DNA of 64,000 nucleotides from Corynebacterium zhongnanshanii (GTDB lineage Bacteria; Actinomycetota; Actinomycetes; Mycobacteriales; Mycobacteriaceae). The notes under the pieces were generated by a model. It made no database searches. It saw only the letters and a program-made list of their open reading frames with translations, and was not told the DNA's origin. The position numbers and the translations under genes were made by a program. Position 1 is the first letter of the stretch. Each line of letters begins with the position of its first letter. The stretch covers positions 1,674,001 through 1,738,000 of the forward strand of contig NZ_CP061033.1 of the NCBI RefSeq assembly GCF_014490575.1, in the 5' to 3' direction. Below are positions 35,439 through 46,664 of this stretch, in pieces.

Positions 35439-36439
35439 TTGCGCTCCTTGGTGAACTTAGAAACGGAGTTATTGGTCAGCACAGCAAAGAGCAGCATCGC
35501 GCCTAAGAAGAACTTGAACCAATCGGGGTTCCAGCCGGCATAGACAATACCCTGGCTAGTCATGCCGAAAATGAGGGCGCCCACGGCTGTGCCAATGGCG
35601 GTTCCTCGGCCACCGGTCATGGAGCAGCCGCCGATCACGGCCGCGATGATGTAGATGAACTCATTGCCCACGCCCTGCCCGGCCTGAATGGAATCGAAGG
35701 CGAAGAGGTTGTGCATACCCACAAACCAGGTGGCGAAGCCGACCAACATGAACAGGATGATCTTCACCCGGCGTACGGGAACGCCCACGGCGCGGGCGGC
35801 TTCCGCGTCACCACCGACGGCGAAGATCCAGTTACCAAAGCGCGTCTTAAACAGCACAAAGGATGCAATCGCCACGAATAGCAGCCACCACAGCACCGTG
35901 ATCTTGACCTCTACCCCACCGATCGTCAGGGAGGAGGCAAAGACCGCCCGTGCGGAGTTAAAGCCTTCCATGTCCGCAATGGACGGAGTGGCCACCTGGC
36001 CGGTCACCAGTTTGGTGACCGCCAGGTTGATGCCCTGCAGGCCCAAGAACACGGACAGCGTAATCAGGAAGCTGGCAATGCCCGTGCGCGTGACCATGTA
36101 GCCGTTGAACGCGCCAATGGCCAGGGCGATGAGCAGGGACAGGAACACGCCCACCCAGGACTTTAAGCCAAAGTTGTAGTTCAGCATCGTCGCCGCCAGC
36201 GCGGAGGTGGTCACTGCCACGCCAGAGGAGAGGTCGAACTCATCGCCGATCATCAGCAGCCCCACCGCCACGGCAATGATGCCGATGGTGGAGGCCGAAT
36301 ACAGCACGGTGGCCACTGCTGAGAGCTGGCGGAAAGGCTCAGCCACGATCATGAACAGAATGAAAATCGCCACCGCACCCAGAACGCTGGTGAACTCCGG
36401 ACGTTTCAGCACGGTGACCGTCATGTTTTTGAGTGTCAT
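35435..36439 (-). CDS. Ribose-type (CUT2) ABC transporter permease
   Basis: 334 residues with about eight to ten membrane helices. Typical RbsC/FrcC segments are present: GEFDLSSGV-like text written as MIGDEFDLSSGVAVTTSA, NGYMVTRTGIASFLITL, and AAVIGGCSMTGGRGTAIGT. It overlaps both neighbours by 4 nt (ATGA), so the three genes form one tightly coupled operon. Substrate class (pentose, hexose or nucleoside) cannot be read from it. Confidence 0.93.
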   Translation of the reverse strand: MTLKNMTVTVLKRPEFTSVLGAVAIFILFMIVAEPFRQLSAVATVLYSASTIGIIAVAVGLLMIGDEFDLSSGVAVTTSALAATMLNYNFGLKSWVGVFLSLLIALAIGAFNGYMVTRTGIASFLITLSVFLGLQGINLAVTKLVTGQVATPSIADMEGFNSARAVFASSLTIGGVEVKITVLWWLLFVAIASFVLFKTRFGNWIFAVGGDAEAARAVGVPVRRVKIILFMLVGFATWFVGMHNLFAFDSIQAGQGVGNEFIYIIAAVIGGCSMTGGRGTAIGTAVGALIFGMTSQGIVYAGWNPDWFKFFLGAMLLFAVLTNNSVSKFTKERK

Positions 36440-37467
36440 CGCAACCCCGCCTGTGCTGCGTCGGCGATGGTGTCCACGTTGGACTGATCGATGAAGCTGG
36501 GGCCGGTGTAGACGGGCTGCCCGCCGCCCGGCATGGAGCCGTTACGCTTCGCCAGCCATAGGGCGTCGATGGCCATGTATCCCTGCAGGTAGGGCTGCTG
36601 GTCGATCGCGAAGGCAATCTTTCCCTGCTGGATGGCGTTCACAAGGGCGGAGTCCGTATCGAACGTGGCAACCTTCGCCTGGGATCCGGCGGCGTCCGCT
36701 GCCTTCTGCGCGGTCATCGCCACGGGCGCCTGCAGGCCCATGATCCAGTCCACGCTCTTGTCCTGGGCAAGCTTTGCCTCCACCGTGGATTCCACGCTGG
36801 TCAGATCCATCCCGTTGACGTAGAGGATCTCCATGGAGCCGGCGCTACCCAGCCCCTTCTTCACGCCAGCGCACCGGGACTCCTGGGAGGAGTTACCCTG
36901 CTCGTGGATCACGCACAGCACCTTGCGGGCCTTTTCTTTCGCCAGGCGCTCCCCTGCTGCTTTCCCGGAAACGGTTTCGTCCTGCCCGAAGAAGGCAGAG
37001 ATGCCGTACTTGCTGTAGTCGCTCATGCCGGCGTTCAGCCCCACCGTGGTGATGTTGTCCTGTGCGGCCTTGCGCGCGACGGGGCCGAGCGCGTCGGCGT
37101 TGGGCAGGGTCAGAGCGATGCCGTCCACGTGGGAGTCGATCGCGTTTTGCACGAGGTTCGCCTGCTCGGGCGCCTGGGGGTTGCTGGAGTAGCGCAGCTC
37201 CAGGTTGTTTTTCTTCGCGGCGTCCTCCGCGCCGGCGCGCACCAGGTCCCAGAAGGTGTCCCCCGGTGCGCCGTGGCTAATCATGGCCACGGTGTAGCGG
37301 GGAGTGTCCACTCCTCCGCCGGTGATGCCTGCGGCTTCTTTTGCTTGCTTCCCGCCGGTGGCGGAGCATCCCGCGGCCAAGGACAGGACGCCGGCGAGGA
37401 TCACCGCGCCCACGGCCTTTATTCTCTTTGTTGCACAGTCCACGGGAAGTAGTTTTTCGCAGCTCAT
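36436..37467 (-). CDS. Ribose-type ABC transporter substrate-binding lipoprotein
   Basis: 343 residues. A lipobox (LSLAAGC, Cys near 34) follows a basic and hydrophobic signal (ATKRIKAVGAVILAGVL). The mature part follows the periplasmic-binding-protein-1 fold of RbsB (VAMISHGAPGDTFWDLVRAG, DGIALTLPNADALGPV, FDTDSALVNAIQQGKIAFAI, DQQPYLQGYMA). The start is uncertain: there is no clear ribosome site before ATG 37467, and a later GTG (37443) is possible. It lies next to adenosine deaminase, so a nucleoside or its ribose is a plausible ligand, which is inference from neighbours. Confidence 0.9.
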   Translation of the reverse strand: MSCEKLLPVDCATKRIKAVGAVILAGVLSLAAGCSATGGKQAKEAAGITGGGVDTPRYTVAMISHGAPGDTFWDLVRAGAEDAAKKNNLELRYSSNPQAPEQANLVQNAIDSHVDGIALTLPNADALGPVARKAAQDNITTVGLNAGMSDYSKYGISAFFGQDETVSGKAAGERLAKEKARKVLCVIHEQGNSSQESRCAGVKKGLGSAGSMEILYVNGMDLTSVESTVEAKLAQDKSVDWIMGLQAPVAMTAQKAADAAGSQAKVATFDTDSALVNAIQQGKIAFAIDQQPYLQGYMAIDALWLAKRNGSMPGGGQPVYTGPSFIDQSNVDTIADAAQAGLR

Positions 37468-37537
37468 AGCTGCTAGTCAAACTACATCAGGACTATCTAA
37501 AACGATTCAGATACCCTCAGCGGGCTTTTTGTGCGCG

Positions 37538-38824
37538 TTACTTGTCCTCGTCGGACTCAACGTCATCGTCCAGGCTCAATCCCAGCGTTTCCAATTCCGC
37601 CTTCAGCGTCTCCATGGACAGCTCCACGTCCTCCTCGCCCAACGCAGGCGCGCCGTGCAATCCCTTCAGACCATGGGACACGTGGGAGTGGGTGTGAGCG
37701 TGCTGGTCGTCCGCGTCCTCATCCTCAGCAGAAGCACCCAACCCGAGCTCCGCGAACGCTGGATAAATCACCTCGCGCAGCAGGTGCTGCTTCAGATCCT
37801 GATCTGCCCAGGCTGCATCCAGAGCATTCGTGGTGAATTCCAGGAATTGCCAATATTCGAAATCGAAATCCTCAGCCAAACGCACATATTCCTGGGTCAT
37901 AGTGGTTCCAGAAACCAGGCGATTATCCGTATTAATAGAGAGATTAAATCCCATATCGTAGAGCAAATTAAATGGGTGGTCGGCGATGGTATCGCACACT
38001 CCCGTTTGCGTATTCGACGTAGGACATACCTCCAGAAGAATCTGCTGATCGCGCATGAATCGCGCAACGGGACCCAATTCGATGCCGCTCATCGTCGCCT
38101 CGAAATCCTCGTAGACCCGTACGCCGTGACCGATGCGTCGTGCTCCCTGTCCCAGTGCGTCCTTTAATGATTCGACGCCGTCCGCTTCACCTCCATGAAT
38201 AGTGAACGGAACCAGGTTCTCCCGCAGGATCTGGAAGGCTTCGGCATGCTTGGACGGTGGGAATCCGAACTCTGCTCCGGCGATGTCGAATCCCACCACA
38301 TAGCCTTCGCCTGGGGAATGTGGGCCGTAGTTGTCCACGGTCAGCTGGGCGATCTCTGCGGAGCGATCCGCGTGGCGCATGGCGCACAGGATCAAGCGGA
38401 CGTGGATCTGGCCGCCGCGCTCTGCAACCAGGCGCTCGCCTTCCTTCACGCCCTGAACGGTGGCGTCCACCACCTGCTGCAGGGACAGCCCCTCGGATAG
38501 GTGCTGCTCTGGGGCGTAGCGCAGCTCTGCATAGACCACGTTGTCCGCAGCCAGGTCTTCCACGGCCTCCCGCGTCACGCGCACCAGCGACTCCTCGGTC
38601 TGCATCACCGCGGTGGTGTGGTCGAAGGTGGTGAGGTAGGTGGGCAGATCCCCCGAGTTCGCTGCGTCGTAGAACCACTGTTCCAATTCTTCGGGATCGG
38701 TGGTGGGCAGCTGGTAGCCGATCTTCTCGGCCAGCTCCACGATGGTTGCCGGGCGGAGCCCGCCGTCCAGGTGGTCGTGGAGTTCTACCTTGGGAAGCTG
38801 TGCAATCACGTTGGGATCAATCAT
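37538..38824 (-). CDS. add: Adenosine deaminase
   Basis: 428 residues. Zinc-binding LHDHLDGG near the N-terminus, the substrate/zinc TIHGGEADG, GHGVRVYED, EVCPTSNTQTG and NLSINTDNRLVSG. It deaminates adenosine and deoxyadenosine to inosine forms, which PNP encoded at 25 kb could then split. Compared with the catalytic fold, the last 70 or so residues are extra: an acidic, His-rich stretch (EDADDQHAHTHSHVSHG) and an acidic helix. A local AT-rich patch (about 37,840-38,010) interrupts the GC-rich gene. It lies 70 bp upstream of the ribose-type transporter genes on the same strand, so co-regulation is possible. Confidence 0.95.
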   Translation of the reverse strand: MIDPNVIAQLPKVELHDHLDGGLRPATIVELAEKIGYQLPTTDPEELEQWFYDAANSGDLPTYLTTFDHTTAVMQTEESLVRVTREAVEDLAADNVVYAELRYAPEQHLSEGLSLQQVVDATVQGVKEGERLVAERGGQIHVRLILCAMRHADRSAEIAQLTVDNYGPHSPGEGYVVGFDIAGAEFGFPPSKHAEAFQILRENLVPFTIHGGEADGVESLKDALGQGARRIGHGVRVYEDFEATMSGIELGPVARFMRDQQILLEVCPTSNTQTGVCDTIADHPFNLLYDMGFNLSINTDNRLVSGTTMTQEYVRLAEDFDFEYWQFLEFTTNALDAAWADQDLKQHLLREVIYPAFAELGLGASAEDEDADDQHAHTHSHVSHGLKGLHGAPALGEEDVELSMETLKAELETLGLSLDDDVESDEDK

Positions 38825-38857
38825 GACTGACCATTCTACAAGGGCTAGTTCTCTGGG

Positions 38858-39958
38858 CTACTTCTTACGTCCGCCCAGCAGCATGCCCAGGGCTCCGCCC
38901 ATCAGCACGCCAATGGCAGCGCCCGATCCCACAAGCCCGGCGCGCACGGAGTCGTTAGAACCGGTACGCACTTCCTGGCGCACGCGGATGACCGCGGCGG
39001 ACGGCACGGCGGGTGGCAGAAGCGCCAGAGATTCTGGGGTGGTGGCTGCCCATGCGGAGCAGTACAGGGTGATGCGCCAGATGAAGTACATCAGCACCAT
39101 CAGACCGATGATCGGTCCGAAGGCCGCGCCGGCGGGATTGCTCAGCGCGTTGGAGAAGAACATCGTGGCGAACTGCTTGAAGACCTCGAAAGCCACGGCA
39201 CCGATCACCGCTGCCTTGAAGACGGACTTGCGGTGAGTCTTGACGCGTGGCAGGGAGCCCAGCATCCACGTGAACACCACGAAGTTGGCCAGCAAACCAA
39301 CCACCAAGGCCACACCGAAGGTGATGTACCGGATGCCGGGGATGTCCTGCAGACCCACCAGGTCCAGCAGGTGGAGCGTCAAACCGGAGTTACCAATGGT
39401 GGTGACGGCAAACGCAACGATCAGGGCGATCAGCAGGCCAATGAGCACAATCAGGTCGGACAGCTTGCCCTTGATGAAGTTATCGGCGGTTCCGGAGACC
39501 TTCCACATGGAGGATGCGCCCATGCGCAGGTTTCCAATCCAGCTCAGGCCCGTCCACAGAGCCAAGAGCAGACCGATGGAGAAGATGGATCCGGCCTGCT
39601 CGGTGGCCTGTTCCACGATGGAGTTCACCGTGTCCCCCATGCCGCCTTCGCCCATGGAGGAGATCTTCTCCGTCACGCTATCCATCATCTCTTGGTTACC
39701 GGCCAGGACCATCAGGGTGATGGCCAGCACCAGCATGAGCAGTGGGAACATGGACAGTACAGAGAAGTAGGTAATGCCGGCGGCGAACTGGTTGCCGCCC
39801 TGATCGGTGTAGCGTTCCTGCATCCGCATGACGTGGTCGAACCACGGCCACTTCTCGCGGTACTTCTCTAGGGCTGCGGGTTCATCTTGACGCGTGCGCT
39901 CCACTCCGTAGTCATCCAAAGATTCCTTCGCCGGGCCGGTTGTGGTGTGCGTGGGCAT
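38858..39958 (-). CDS. YihY/BrkB-family inner membrane protein
   Basis: 366 residues from ATG 39958 (AGAGGA upstream; a TTG at 39979 would add seven residues). A hydrophilic N-terminal 60 residues precede about six membrane helices. Signature segments are QFAAGITYFSVLSMFPL, GLSWIGNLRMGASSMW, and NPAGAAFGPIIGLMVLMYFIW. Once annotated as RNase BN, the family has no nuclease activity shown and its role is unknown. A Gly-rich C-terminal helix ends in GGRKK. Confidence 0.9.
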   Translation of the reverse strand: MPTHTTTGPAKESLDDYGVERTRQDEPAALEKYREKWPWFDHVMRMQERYTDQGGNQFAAGITYFSVLSMFPLLMLVLAITLMVLAGNQEMMDSVTEKISSMGEGGMGDTVNSIVEQATEQAGSIFSIGLLLALWTGLSWIGNLRMGASSMWKVSGTADNFIKGKLSDLIVLIGLLIALIVAFAVTTIGNSGLTLHLLDLVGLQDIPGIRYITFGVALVVGLLANFVVFTWMLGSLPRVKTHRKSVFKAAVIGAVAFEVFKQFATMFFSNALSNPAGAAFGPIIGLMVLMYFIWRITLYCSAWAATTPESLALLPPAVPSAAVIRVRQEVRTGSNDSVRAGLVGSGAAIGVLMGGALGMLLGGRKK

Positions 39959-40098
39959 AGGGAAAACGGGTCCTCTCAAAAACGCTAGAAATACACAATC
40001 GCTCTAAAAAGCTACATCTCTAACGAAAATACCCTAAAGCGGGGCGACGGATCGGCGAGGAAGACTGGGGACGCCCGAGCGGGCTCACTCACACAGGC

Positions 40099-41154
<1,056 letters not shown>

Positions 41155-41159
41155 CTACT

Positions 41160-41894
41160 TTACTCCCCTCGGTCACGCCGATTCCCACGCCTATTGGTGA
41201 TCGTCCGCTTCTTGCGCACACGCCGGCGAACACCGGCTTTATTGAGCACCCACAGCGTCAGGCGCCCGGCGGGATCCCGCTGGTACTCCTTGTCCTGGTA
41301 CTCGAAGACCGGCAGGGAGATGTTGTAGTAAATCGCCAGCAGGCGCAGCACAATCGCCACCACCAGCGTCACCATCACTGCAAGCTGCGTGCTGCCGGTG
41401 AAGGTCACCAGCCCGAAGTACAGGCACGCCGCCACGATCGCCACGCTGGCATACAGTTCCTCAGAGAACACCAACGGCACACGGTCGCAGAAAATATCGC
41501 GCAGGATTCCACCGAACACGCCGGTAACCACCGCGGCCACGATCGCGATCAGCAGGCCGTGACCTAAGGACATGGCCACCTGCGTACCCAGCACGGAAAA
41601 CGCCGACAGGCCGATGGCGTCCAGCACCAGGAAGATGGTTCGGAAATAGTCCATCAGGAAGCTGGCGAGCACCGTCAGCAACGCCGCCGCCAACACGATC
41701 ACCAGGTAGATCGGCTCGGCGACCCACCGCATCGGGTAGTGGTCCAGCAGCACATCCCTGACCACACCCCCACCGAAGGCAGTGACGGCAGCGATCATCA
41801 TCACGCCAAAGATGTCCATGCGTTGCCGGCCCGCCGCCAAGGCAGCGGTCATCGCCTCAGCGGTGATTCCAATGACGTAGAGGACGCTCAGCAT
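41160..41894 (-). CDS. TRIC/UPF0126-like membrane channel protein
   Basis: 244 residues from ATG 41894, whose A is shared with the xth TGA stop (TGATG). Two homologous halves each carry the glycine-arginine motif: GGGVVRDVLL in the first and GGILRDIFC in the second, giving about seven membrane helices. This is the prokaryotic TRIC/UPF0126 (YadS/YicG) fold, reported as cation or glycine channels. A basic tail (RRRVRKKRTITNRRGNRRD) is long compared with relatives. The alternative upstream start at 41939 would overlap xth. Confidence 0.88.
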   Translation of the reverse strand: MLSVLYVIGITAEAMTAALAAGRQRMDIFGVMMIAAVTAFGGGVVRDVLLDHYPMRWVAEPIYLVIVLAAALLTVLASFLMDYFRTIFLVLDAIGLSAFSVLGTQVAMSLGHGLLIAIVAAVVTGVFGGILRDIFCDRVPLVFSEELYASVAIVAACLYFGLVTFTGSTQLAVMVTLVVAIVLRLLAIYYNISLPVFEYQDKEYQRDPAGRLTLWVLNKAGVRRRVRKKRTITNRRGNRRDRGE

Positions 41895-42961
41895 CAGCTC
41901 GCCGCGTATTCGATGAGAACTGGGGAGTGATCGGACCACCGCTCCTCCACCGTGGCGGCCTTGTCCACGGCGGCGTTGGCGGCCGAGATTCCGCGCTGCG
42001 CAAGCTCGGACGTGGCGAGCTGTAGGTCGATACGCCAGCCGGCGTCGTTGTTAAAGGCCTGGCCGCGCCACGTCCACCACGAGTACGGCCCGGATTCCTC
42101 GGGGCAGATCCGGCGGTGCACGTCGAACCATTTCGGGTACTGTGCCGCGCCGTCGTGCAGGCGTTTCGTGGCGGCCTCGCTGGGCTGGTAGTCCACGGCC
42201 CCGAAGAAGTGGCCGGGCACGCCGCCGGGGTTGCCCTTGGCGCCGAAGTCCAGCTCGTCGCCGATCTGGGTGGCTGCATGCGGGAAGGTACCCACCAGGT
42301 TGTCCAGGAAGGCGCGCTCGTCGGGGAGGAATCCAGATTTCGCGCGGTTGCCGCGCCAGTTCTTCAGGTCGGCGCGGCTGTGGCAAATGTTCCAGTCGCC
42401 GCCGACCACCATCTCCAGCTCCGTGCCGGATTCGGCCTCCGTGGCGTAGTCATGCAGGTACTCGGAGAAGCTGTCCAGGAAACGGTACTTCTCGTCCTGC
42501 TTTTCGCTGCCTACGCTGCCGCTGGGCAGGTACAGGCTTGCCACACGAACCGGGCCGAAGCTGGTGTCCACGGCGGCGCTGAGGAAACGACCGGCATCAT
42601 CGAACTCCTCGGCGCCCGCGTGGCCCTTCTCGCTAAAGCCCACGCGCACGTCGCTCAGCTCGCGGCGGGAGAGGATACCCACCCCGGCGCGGCCCTTCGC
42701 GGCTGCCGGCGCGAGCTCCAGGTGCCAGCCCGCGTCCAGCGCAGGGCCAAGTGCCTTGTGGGCCTGATCCTGGTCCGCCCGGACCTCCTGCAGCAGCACC
42801 ACGTCCGCGGGCGTGTCCTCCAGCCAGGGCAGAATGCCGTGGTTGTTCTCGTTGCGGACCTTGGCCGCCGCGCGGATGCCATTGACGTTGACCGTCGCGA
42901 CCGTCAATGAATCCGACGCCGGCGTGCGTAACGAACCATAAGTAGCAGCTTGTTCAGACAT
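41894..42961 (-). CDS. xth: Exodeoxyribonuclease III / AP endonuclease
   Basis: 355 residues (start ATG 42961; an in-frame ATG at 42973 is possible). Exo III-type EEP fold: TVNVNGIRAA, VVLLQEVRADQDQ, VGGDWNICHSRADLKNW, and the terminal WSDHSPVLIEYA with the catalytic Asp-His. It would cut DNA at abasic sites and degrade 3' ends. Compared with E. coli Xth (268 residues) it is longer, with an insertion of about 40 residues before WSDHSP containing GNPGGVPGHFFGAVDYQ and a Trp-rich PYSWWTWRG; the latter is common to the family. Overlaps the TRIC gene start. Confidence 0.93.
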   Translation of the reverse strand: MSEQAATYGSLRTPASDSLTVATVNVNGIRAAAKVRNENNHGILPWLEDTPADVVLLQEVRADQDQAHKALGPALDAGWHLELAPAAAKGRAGVGILSRRELSDVRVGFSEKGHAGAEEFDDAGRFLSAAVDTSFGPVRVASLYLPSGSVGSEKQDEKYRFLDSFSEYLHDYATEAESGTELEMVVGGDWNICHSRADLKNWRGNRAKSGFLPDERAFLDNLVGTFPHAATQIGDELDFGAKGNPGGVPGHFFGAVDYQPSEAATKRLHDGAAQYPKWFDVHRRICPEESGPYSWWTWRGQAFNNDAGWRIDLQLATSELAQRGISAANAAVDKAATVEERWSDHSPVLIEYAAS

Positions 42962-42985
42962 ATGCCCCAGCATAACGCGGTGGCC

Positions 42986-44260
42986 CTACACAGCAAGTGT
43001 CTTGGCTTTGTCGCCGTGCTTGCGGCGCAACAGGAAGGCGGGGATCCAGATCAGCGCGCCACAGAACGCCATCACGGCACCAGCCAGCGCCGGGGTAGAG
43101 TAGCCCAGGCCCGCGGCGATCACCGCGCCACCGACTGCGGCACCGGTGGCGTTGGCCGCGTTCAGCGCGGAGTGGTTCAGGGCCGCGGCCAGCGTCTGGG
43201 CGTCCCCAGCCACGTCCATCAGGCGCGTTTGGAGGCTGGGCACCAGCGCCGATCCACCGAAGGCGATCACGCCGAAGTTCACGATGCCCGCGAACGCGTT
43301 GTGCGAGGTGAAGTAGAACGCGCTGAGCACCACGATCAAAAACAGCAGCGTGCTTAAGATCGTGTACTCCAGGTTGCGGTCGGCGAGCAGGCCACCCACG
43401 TAGGTGCCGAGCATCATGCCGATGCCGTAGGTCATCAGCGCGATCCAGATCTTGTCGGCGGAGAAGCCGGCATTTTCCGTCAGGGTCCAGGTGATGTAGG
43501 TGTACACCGCGAACATGCCGCCAAAGCCGACTGTGCCGATGGCCAGGGTGAACAGCACCTGGCTGTTGACGAGCGCGCCCAGTTCAGTGAGGGGCTTGGT
43601 CTTGGGCATGAGGGTCATGTGCGGGACGGTGAACCACAGGGCTGTGAAGGTCACCAGTCCAATAATGGCCACCATGAGGAACGCGGTGTTCCAGCCAAAG
43701 CGCACGCCGAGCCATTGGGCGATAGGCACGCCGATGACGGTGGCCACGGACAGGCCCATGGACACCAGGGCGATGGACTTTCCGCGCTTGCCCTCCGGCG
43801 CCATGGAAGCGGCGATGAGGGCGGTGACGGAGAAGTAGGCGCCGTGCGGGAAGCCTGCGATGAAGCGGGACAGCAGCAGGACTTCATAGGAGTGCGCAAA
43901 GACCGTCATGGCGTTGCCGATGGTGAAGGCGGCCATGAGGATGAGAGCTAGGCGTCGACGGGGAATGGATCCAGTGAGCGTTGTAATCAGCGGGGCTCCC
44001 ACGACCACGCCCAGTGCGTAGGCGGAAATGGCATGCCCAGCCTGGTCTTCGGTGATGCCGAAGTCCGTGGCCACCAGGTTGAGCAGGCCCATCGCCACGA
44101 ATTCCGTGGTACCGATGCCGAACCCGCCCAACGCCATGGCGATCATTGTGATGATCCGACGCCGACGGCCCATCTCCGTCTGGCGCGGGATGGGCCGCCG
44201 CCGCAGGCGTGGTGTGTGGGAGGTCGTGGGGGTGTTGGCGGTGGAAGAATTGCTATCCAT
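42986..44260 (-). CDS. MFS drug/arabinose-type efflux transporter
   Basis: 424 residues with 12 membrane helices of the DHA1 family (AraJ, Cmx/CmlR-like). After a basic N-terminus, helix 1 reads GGFGIGTTEFVAMGLL, motif A-like SIPRRRLALILM follows helix 2, and motif C-like helix 5 contains SMGLSVATVIGVPIAQ. It exports a small molecule by proton antiport; chloramphenicol or sugar export is typical of the family. It lies 24 nt from xth and divergent from icd, with 177 bp of AT-rich intergenic DNA. Confidence 0.9.
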   Translation of the reverse strand: MDSNSSTANTPTTSHTPRLRRRPIPRQTEMGRRRRIITMIAMALGGFGIGTTEFVAMGLLNLVATDFGITEDQAGHAISAYALGVVVGAPLITTLTGSIPRRRLALILMAAFTIGNAMTVFAHSYEVLLLSRFIAGFPHGAYFSVTALIAASMAPEGKRGKSIALVSMGLSVATVIGVPIAQWLGVRFGWNTAFLMVAIIGLVTFTALWFTVPHMTLMPKTKPLTELGALVNSQVLFTLAIGTVGFGGMFAVYTYITWTLTENAGFSADKIWIALMTYGIGMMLGTYVGGLLADRNLEYTILSTLLFLIVVLSAFYFTSHNAFAGIVNFGVIAFGGSALVPSLQTRLMDVAGDAQTLAAALNHSALNAANATGAAVGGAVIAAGLGYSTPALAGAVMAFCGALIWIPAFLLRRKHGDKAKTLAV

Positions 44261-44437
44261 GTATCTCGATGTATCTCCCGTGATAGTTCGGAAATGCTCT
44301 TAAAAAATAGTTATAAAAACTTTCGGAATATTACTGACAAGTCACCAACCCTACCCGTAAGATACACAGTTTGGTCTTTTGACGTATTGTTGTGAGGTAA
44401 ACGTGAAAAATCGCAATAGCTAGGGAGACACAAGCCA

Positions 44438-46654
44438 ATGGCTAAGATCATTTACACTCGCACCGACGAAGCCCCACTGTTAGCAACCTACTCCTTGTTG
44501 CCCATCGTTGAGGCCTTCGCTTCCACCACTGGCGTTGAGGTCGAGACGCGAGATATCTCTTTGGCTGCTCGCATCTTGGCAGCGTTTAATGACACGCTTC
44601 CCGAGGACCAACAGGTCAACGATGCGCTCGCCGAACTCGGCGAACTCGCCAAGGCCCCTGATGCCAACATCATCAAGCTTCCCAACATTTCCGCCTCCAT
44701 TCCGCAGCTCAAGGCCGCTATCGCCGAGCTGCAGGCCGCTGGATACGACCTCCCGGATTACCCCTCCGAGGCCACCACGGAGGAAGAGAAGGACGCCCAG
44801 GCCCGCTATGACTCCGTCAAGGGCTCTGCCGTGAACCCGGTGTTGCGCGAAGGTAACTCCGACCGCCGCGCGCCGCGGGCGGTGAAGAACTTCGCCCGCA
44901 AGCACCCTCACTCCATGGGCGAGTGGTCCGCGGACTCGAAGACGAACGTGGCCACCATGGAGGCCAACGACTTCCGCCACAATGAGAAGTCCGTCATTAT
45001 TCCCGCCGAGGACACCCTGACAATTCAGCTGGTGAAACCGAATGGTGAGACCGACGTATTAAAGGAATCCCTTCCCGTTCTGGAGCAGGAGATTATCGAC
45101 GCTACCGTGCTGAACGCCGAGGCCTTGGATTCCTTCCTCCGCGCCCAGGTGTCCCGCGCGAAGGCGGAGGACGTGCTGTTGTCCGTGCACCTCAAGGCCA
45201 CGATGATGAAGGTCTCCGATCCGATCATCTTCGGCCACGCAGTGCGCGCCTACTTCTCCGATGTCTACGCCGAGTACGGCGAGGAGCTGATGAAGGCCGG
45301 TCTGAACGGTGAGAATGGCCTGGCCGCGATCCTGGACGGCCTGGCTGACCTGGACAACGGCGAGGAGATCCGCGAGGCCTTCGACAAGGCCCTGGCCGAT
45401 GGCCCTCGCCTGGCCATGGTGAACTCAGACAAGGGCATCACCAACCTCCACGTCCCATCCGACGTGATTGTGGACGCTTCCATGCCAGCCATGATCCGCA
45501 CCAGCGGCCAGATGTGGAACAAGAACAACGAGACCGAGGACACCCTGGCTATCCTTCCGGACTCCTCCTACGCAGGCCTGTACCAGGTGGTCATCGACGA
45601 TTGCCGCAAGAACGGCGCCTTCGACCCCACCACCATGGGCTCCGTGCCGAACGTGGGTCTGATGGCACAGAAGGCCGAGGAGTACGGCTCCCACGACAAG
45701 ACCTTCCGCATCAGCGACGCCGGCCGCGTCCAGGTCCTGAACTCCGCCGGTGACGTACTGCTGGAGCACGAGGTAGAGGCCGGAGACATCTGGCGCGCAT
45801 GCCAGACCAAGGACATCCCACTGCAGGACTGGGTGAAGCTGGCCGTAACCCGCGCCGCTGCCACCGGAGCTCCCGCGGTGTTCTGGCTGGATCCGCAGCG
45901 CGCTCACGACCGCAACGTGGCCGACCAGGTGAAGAAGTACCTGAAGGATCACGACACGGACGGCCTGGACATCCGCATCATGTCCCCAGAGGAGGCGTGC
46001 CAGTTCTCCCTGGACCGCATCCGCAAGGGCGAGGACACGATCTCCGTGACCGGTAACGTGCTGCGCGACTACCTGACGGACCTGTTCCCCATCATGGAGC
46101 TGGGCACCTCCGCCAAGATGCTGTCCGTGGTTCCGCTGATCGCCGGTGGTGGACTGTTCGAAACCGGTGCCGGCGGCTCCGCCCCGAAGCACGTGCAGCA
46201 GCTCCAGGAGGAAAACCACCTGCGCTGGGACTCCCTGGGAGAGTTCCTGGCCCTGGCCGAGTCTCTGCGCAAGCTGCAGGAGACGGACAACAACCCACGC
46301 ACCCCGATCCTGGGCGACGCCCTGGACGCGGCGACCGAGTCCGTGCTGAACGAGGACAAGTCCCCCTCCCGTTCGGTGGGCGAGATCGACAACCGCGGTT
46401 CCCACTTCTACCTGGCGAAGTTCTGGGCTCGCGAGTTGGCTGAGCAGACCAAGGACAAGGAACTGGCGGAGATCTTCACCCCCGTGGCCGAGGCCCTGGA
46501 GGCCGAGGAGAAGACCATCGCGGCTGAGCTGGAGGAGAAGCAGGGCTCCCCTGCCGACCTCGGCGGCTACTACCGCCCCTCCGATGAGAAGGCCAGCGCC
46601 GTGATGCGCCCGTCGGCAACCTTCAACAAGATCATCGACGATCTGAAGCGCTAG
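44438..46654 (+). CDS. icd: Monomeric NADP-dependent isocitrate dehydrogenase
   Basis: 738 residues, the exact size class of the monomeric enzyme typical of corynebacteria. N-terminal [54 protein letters not shown] and the NADP region [18 protein letters not shown] are characteristic. It converts isocitrate to 2-oxoglutarate, CO2 and NADPH. AGGGAGA precedes the ATG. It is a single-gene unit; a long GC hairpin follows the stop. Confidence 0.98.
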   Translation: MAKIIYTRTDEAPLLATYSLLPIVEAFASTTGVEVETRDISLAARILAAFNDTLPEDQQVNDALAELGELAKAPDANIIKLPNISASIPQLKAAIAELQAAGYDLPDYPSEATTEEEKDAQARYDSVKGSAVNPVLREGNSDRRAPRAVKNFARKHPHSMGEWSADSKTNVATMEANDFRHNEKSVIIPAEDTLTIQLVKPNGETDVLKESLPVLEQEIIDATVLNAEALDSFLRAQVSRAKAEDVLLSVHLKATMMKVSDPIIFGHAVRAYFSDVYAEYGEELMKAGLNGENGLAAILDGLADLDNGEEIREAFDKALADGPRLAMVNSDKGITNLHVPSDVIVDASMPAMIRTSGQMWNKNNETEDTLAILPDSSYAGLYQVVIDDCRKNGAFDPTTMGSVPNVGLMAQKAEEYGSHDKTFRISDAGRVQVLNSAGDVLLEHEVEAGDIWRACQTKDIPLQDWVKLAVTRAAATGAPAVFWLDPQRAHDRNVADQVKKYLKDHDTDGLDIRIMSPEEACQFSLDRIRKGEDTISVTGNVLRDYLTDLFPIMELGTSAKMLSVVPLIAGGGLFETGAGGSAPKHVQQLQEENHLRWDSLGEFLALAESLRKLQETDNNPRTPILGDALDAATESVLNEDKSPSRSVGEIDNRGSHFYLAKFWARELAEQTKDKELAEIFTPVAEALEAEEKTIAAELEEKQGSPADLGGYYRPSDEKASAVMRPSATFNKIIDDLKR

Positions 46655-46664
46655 CCGCGCACAG

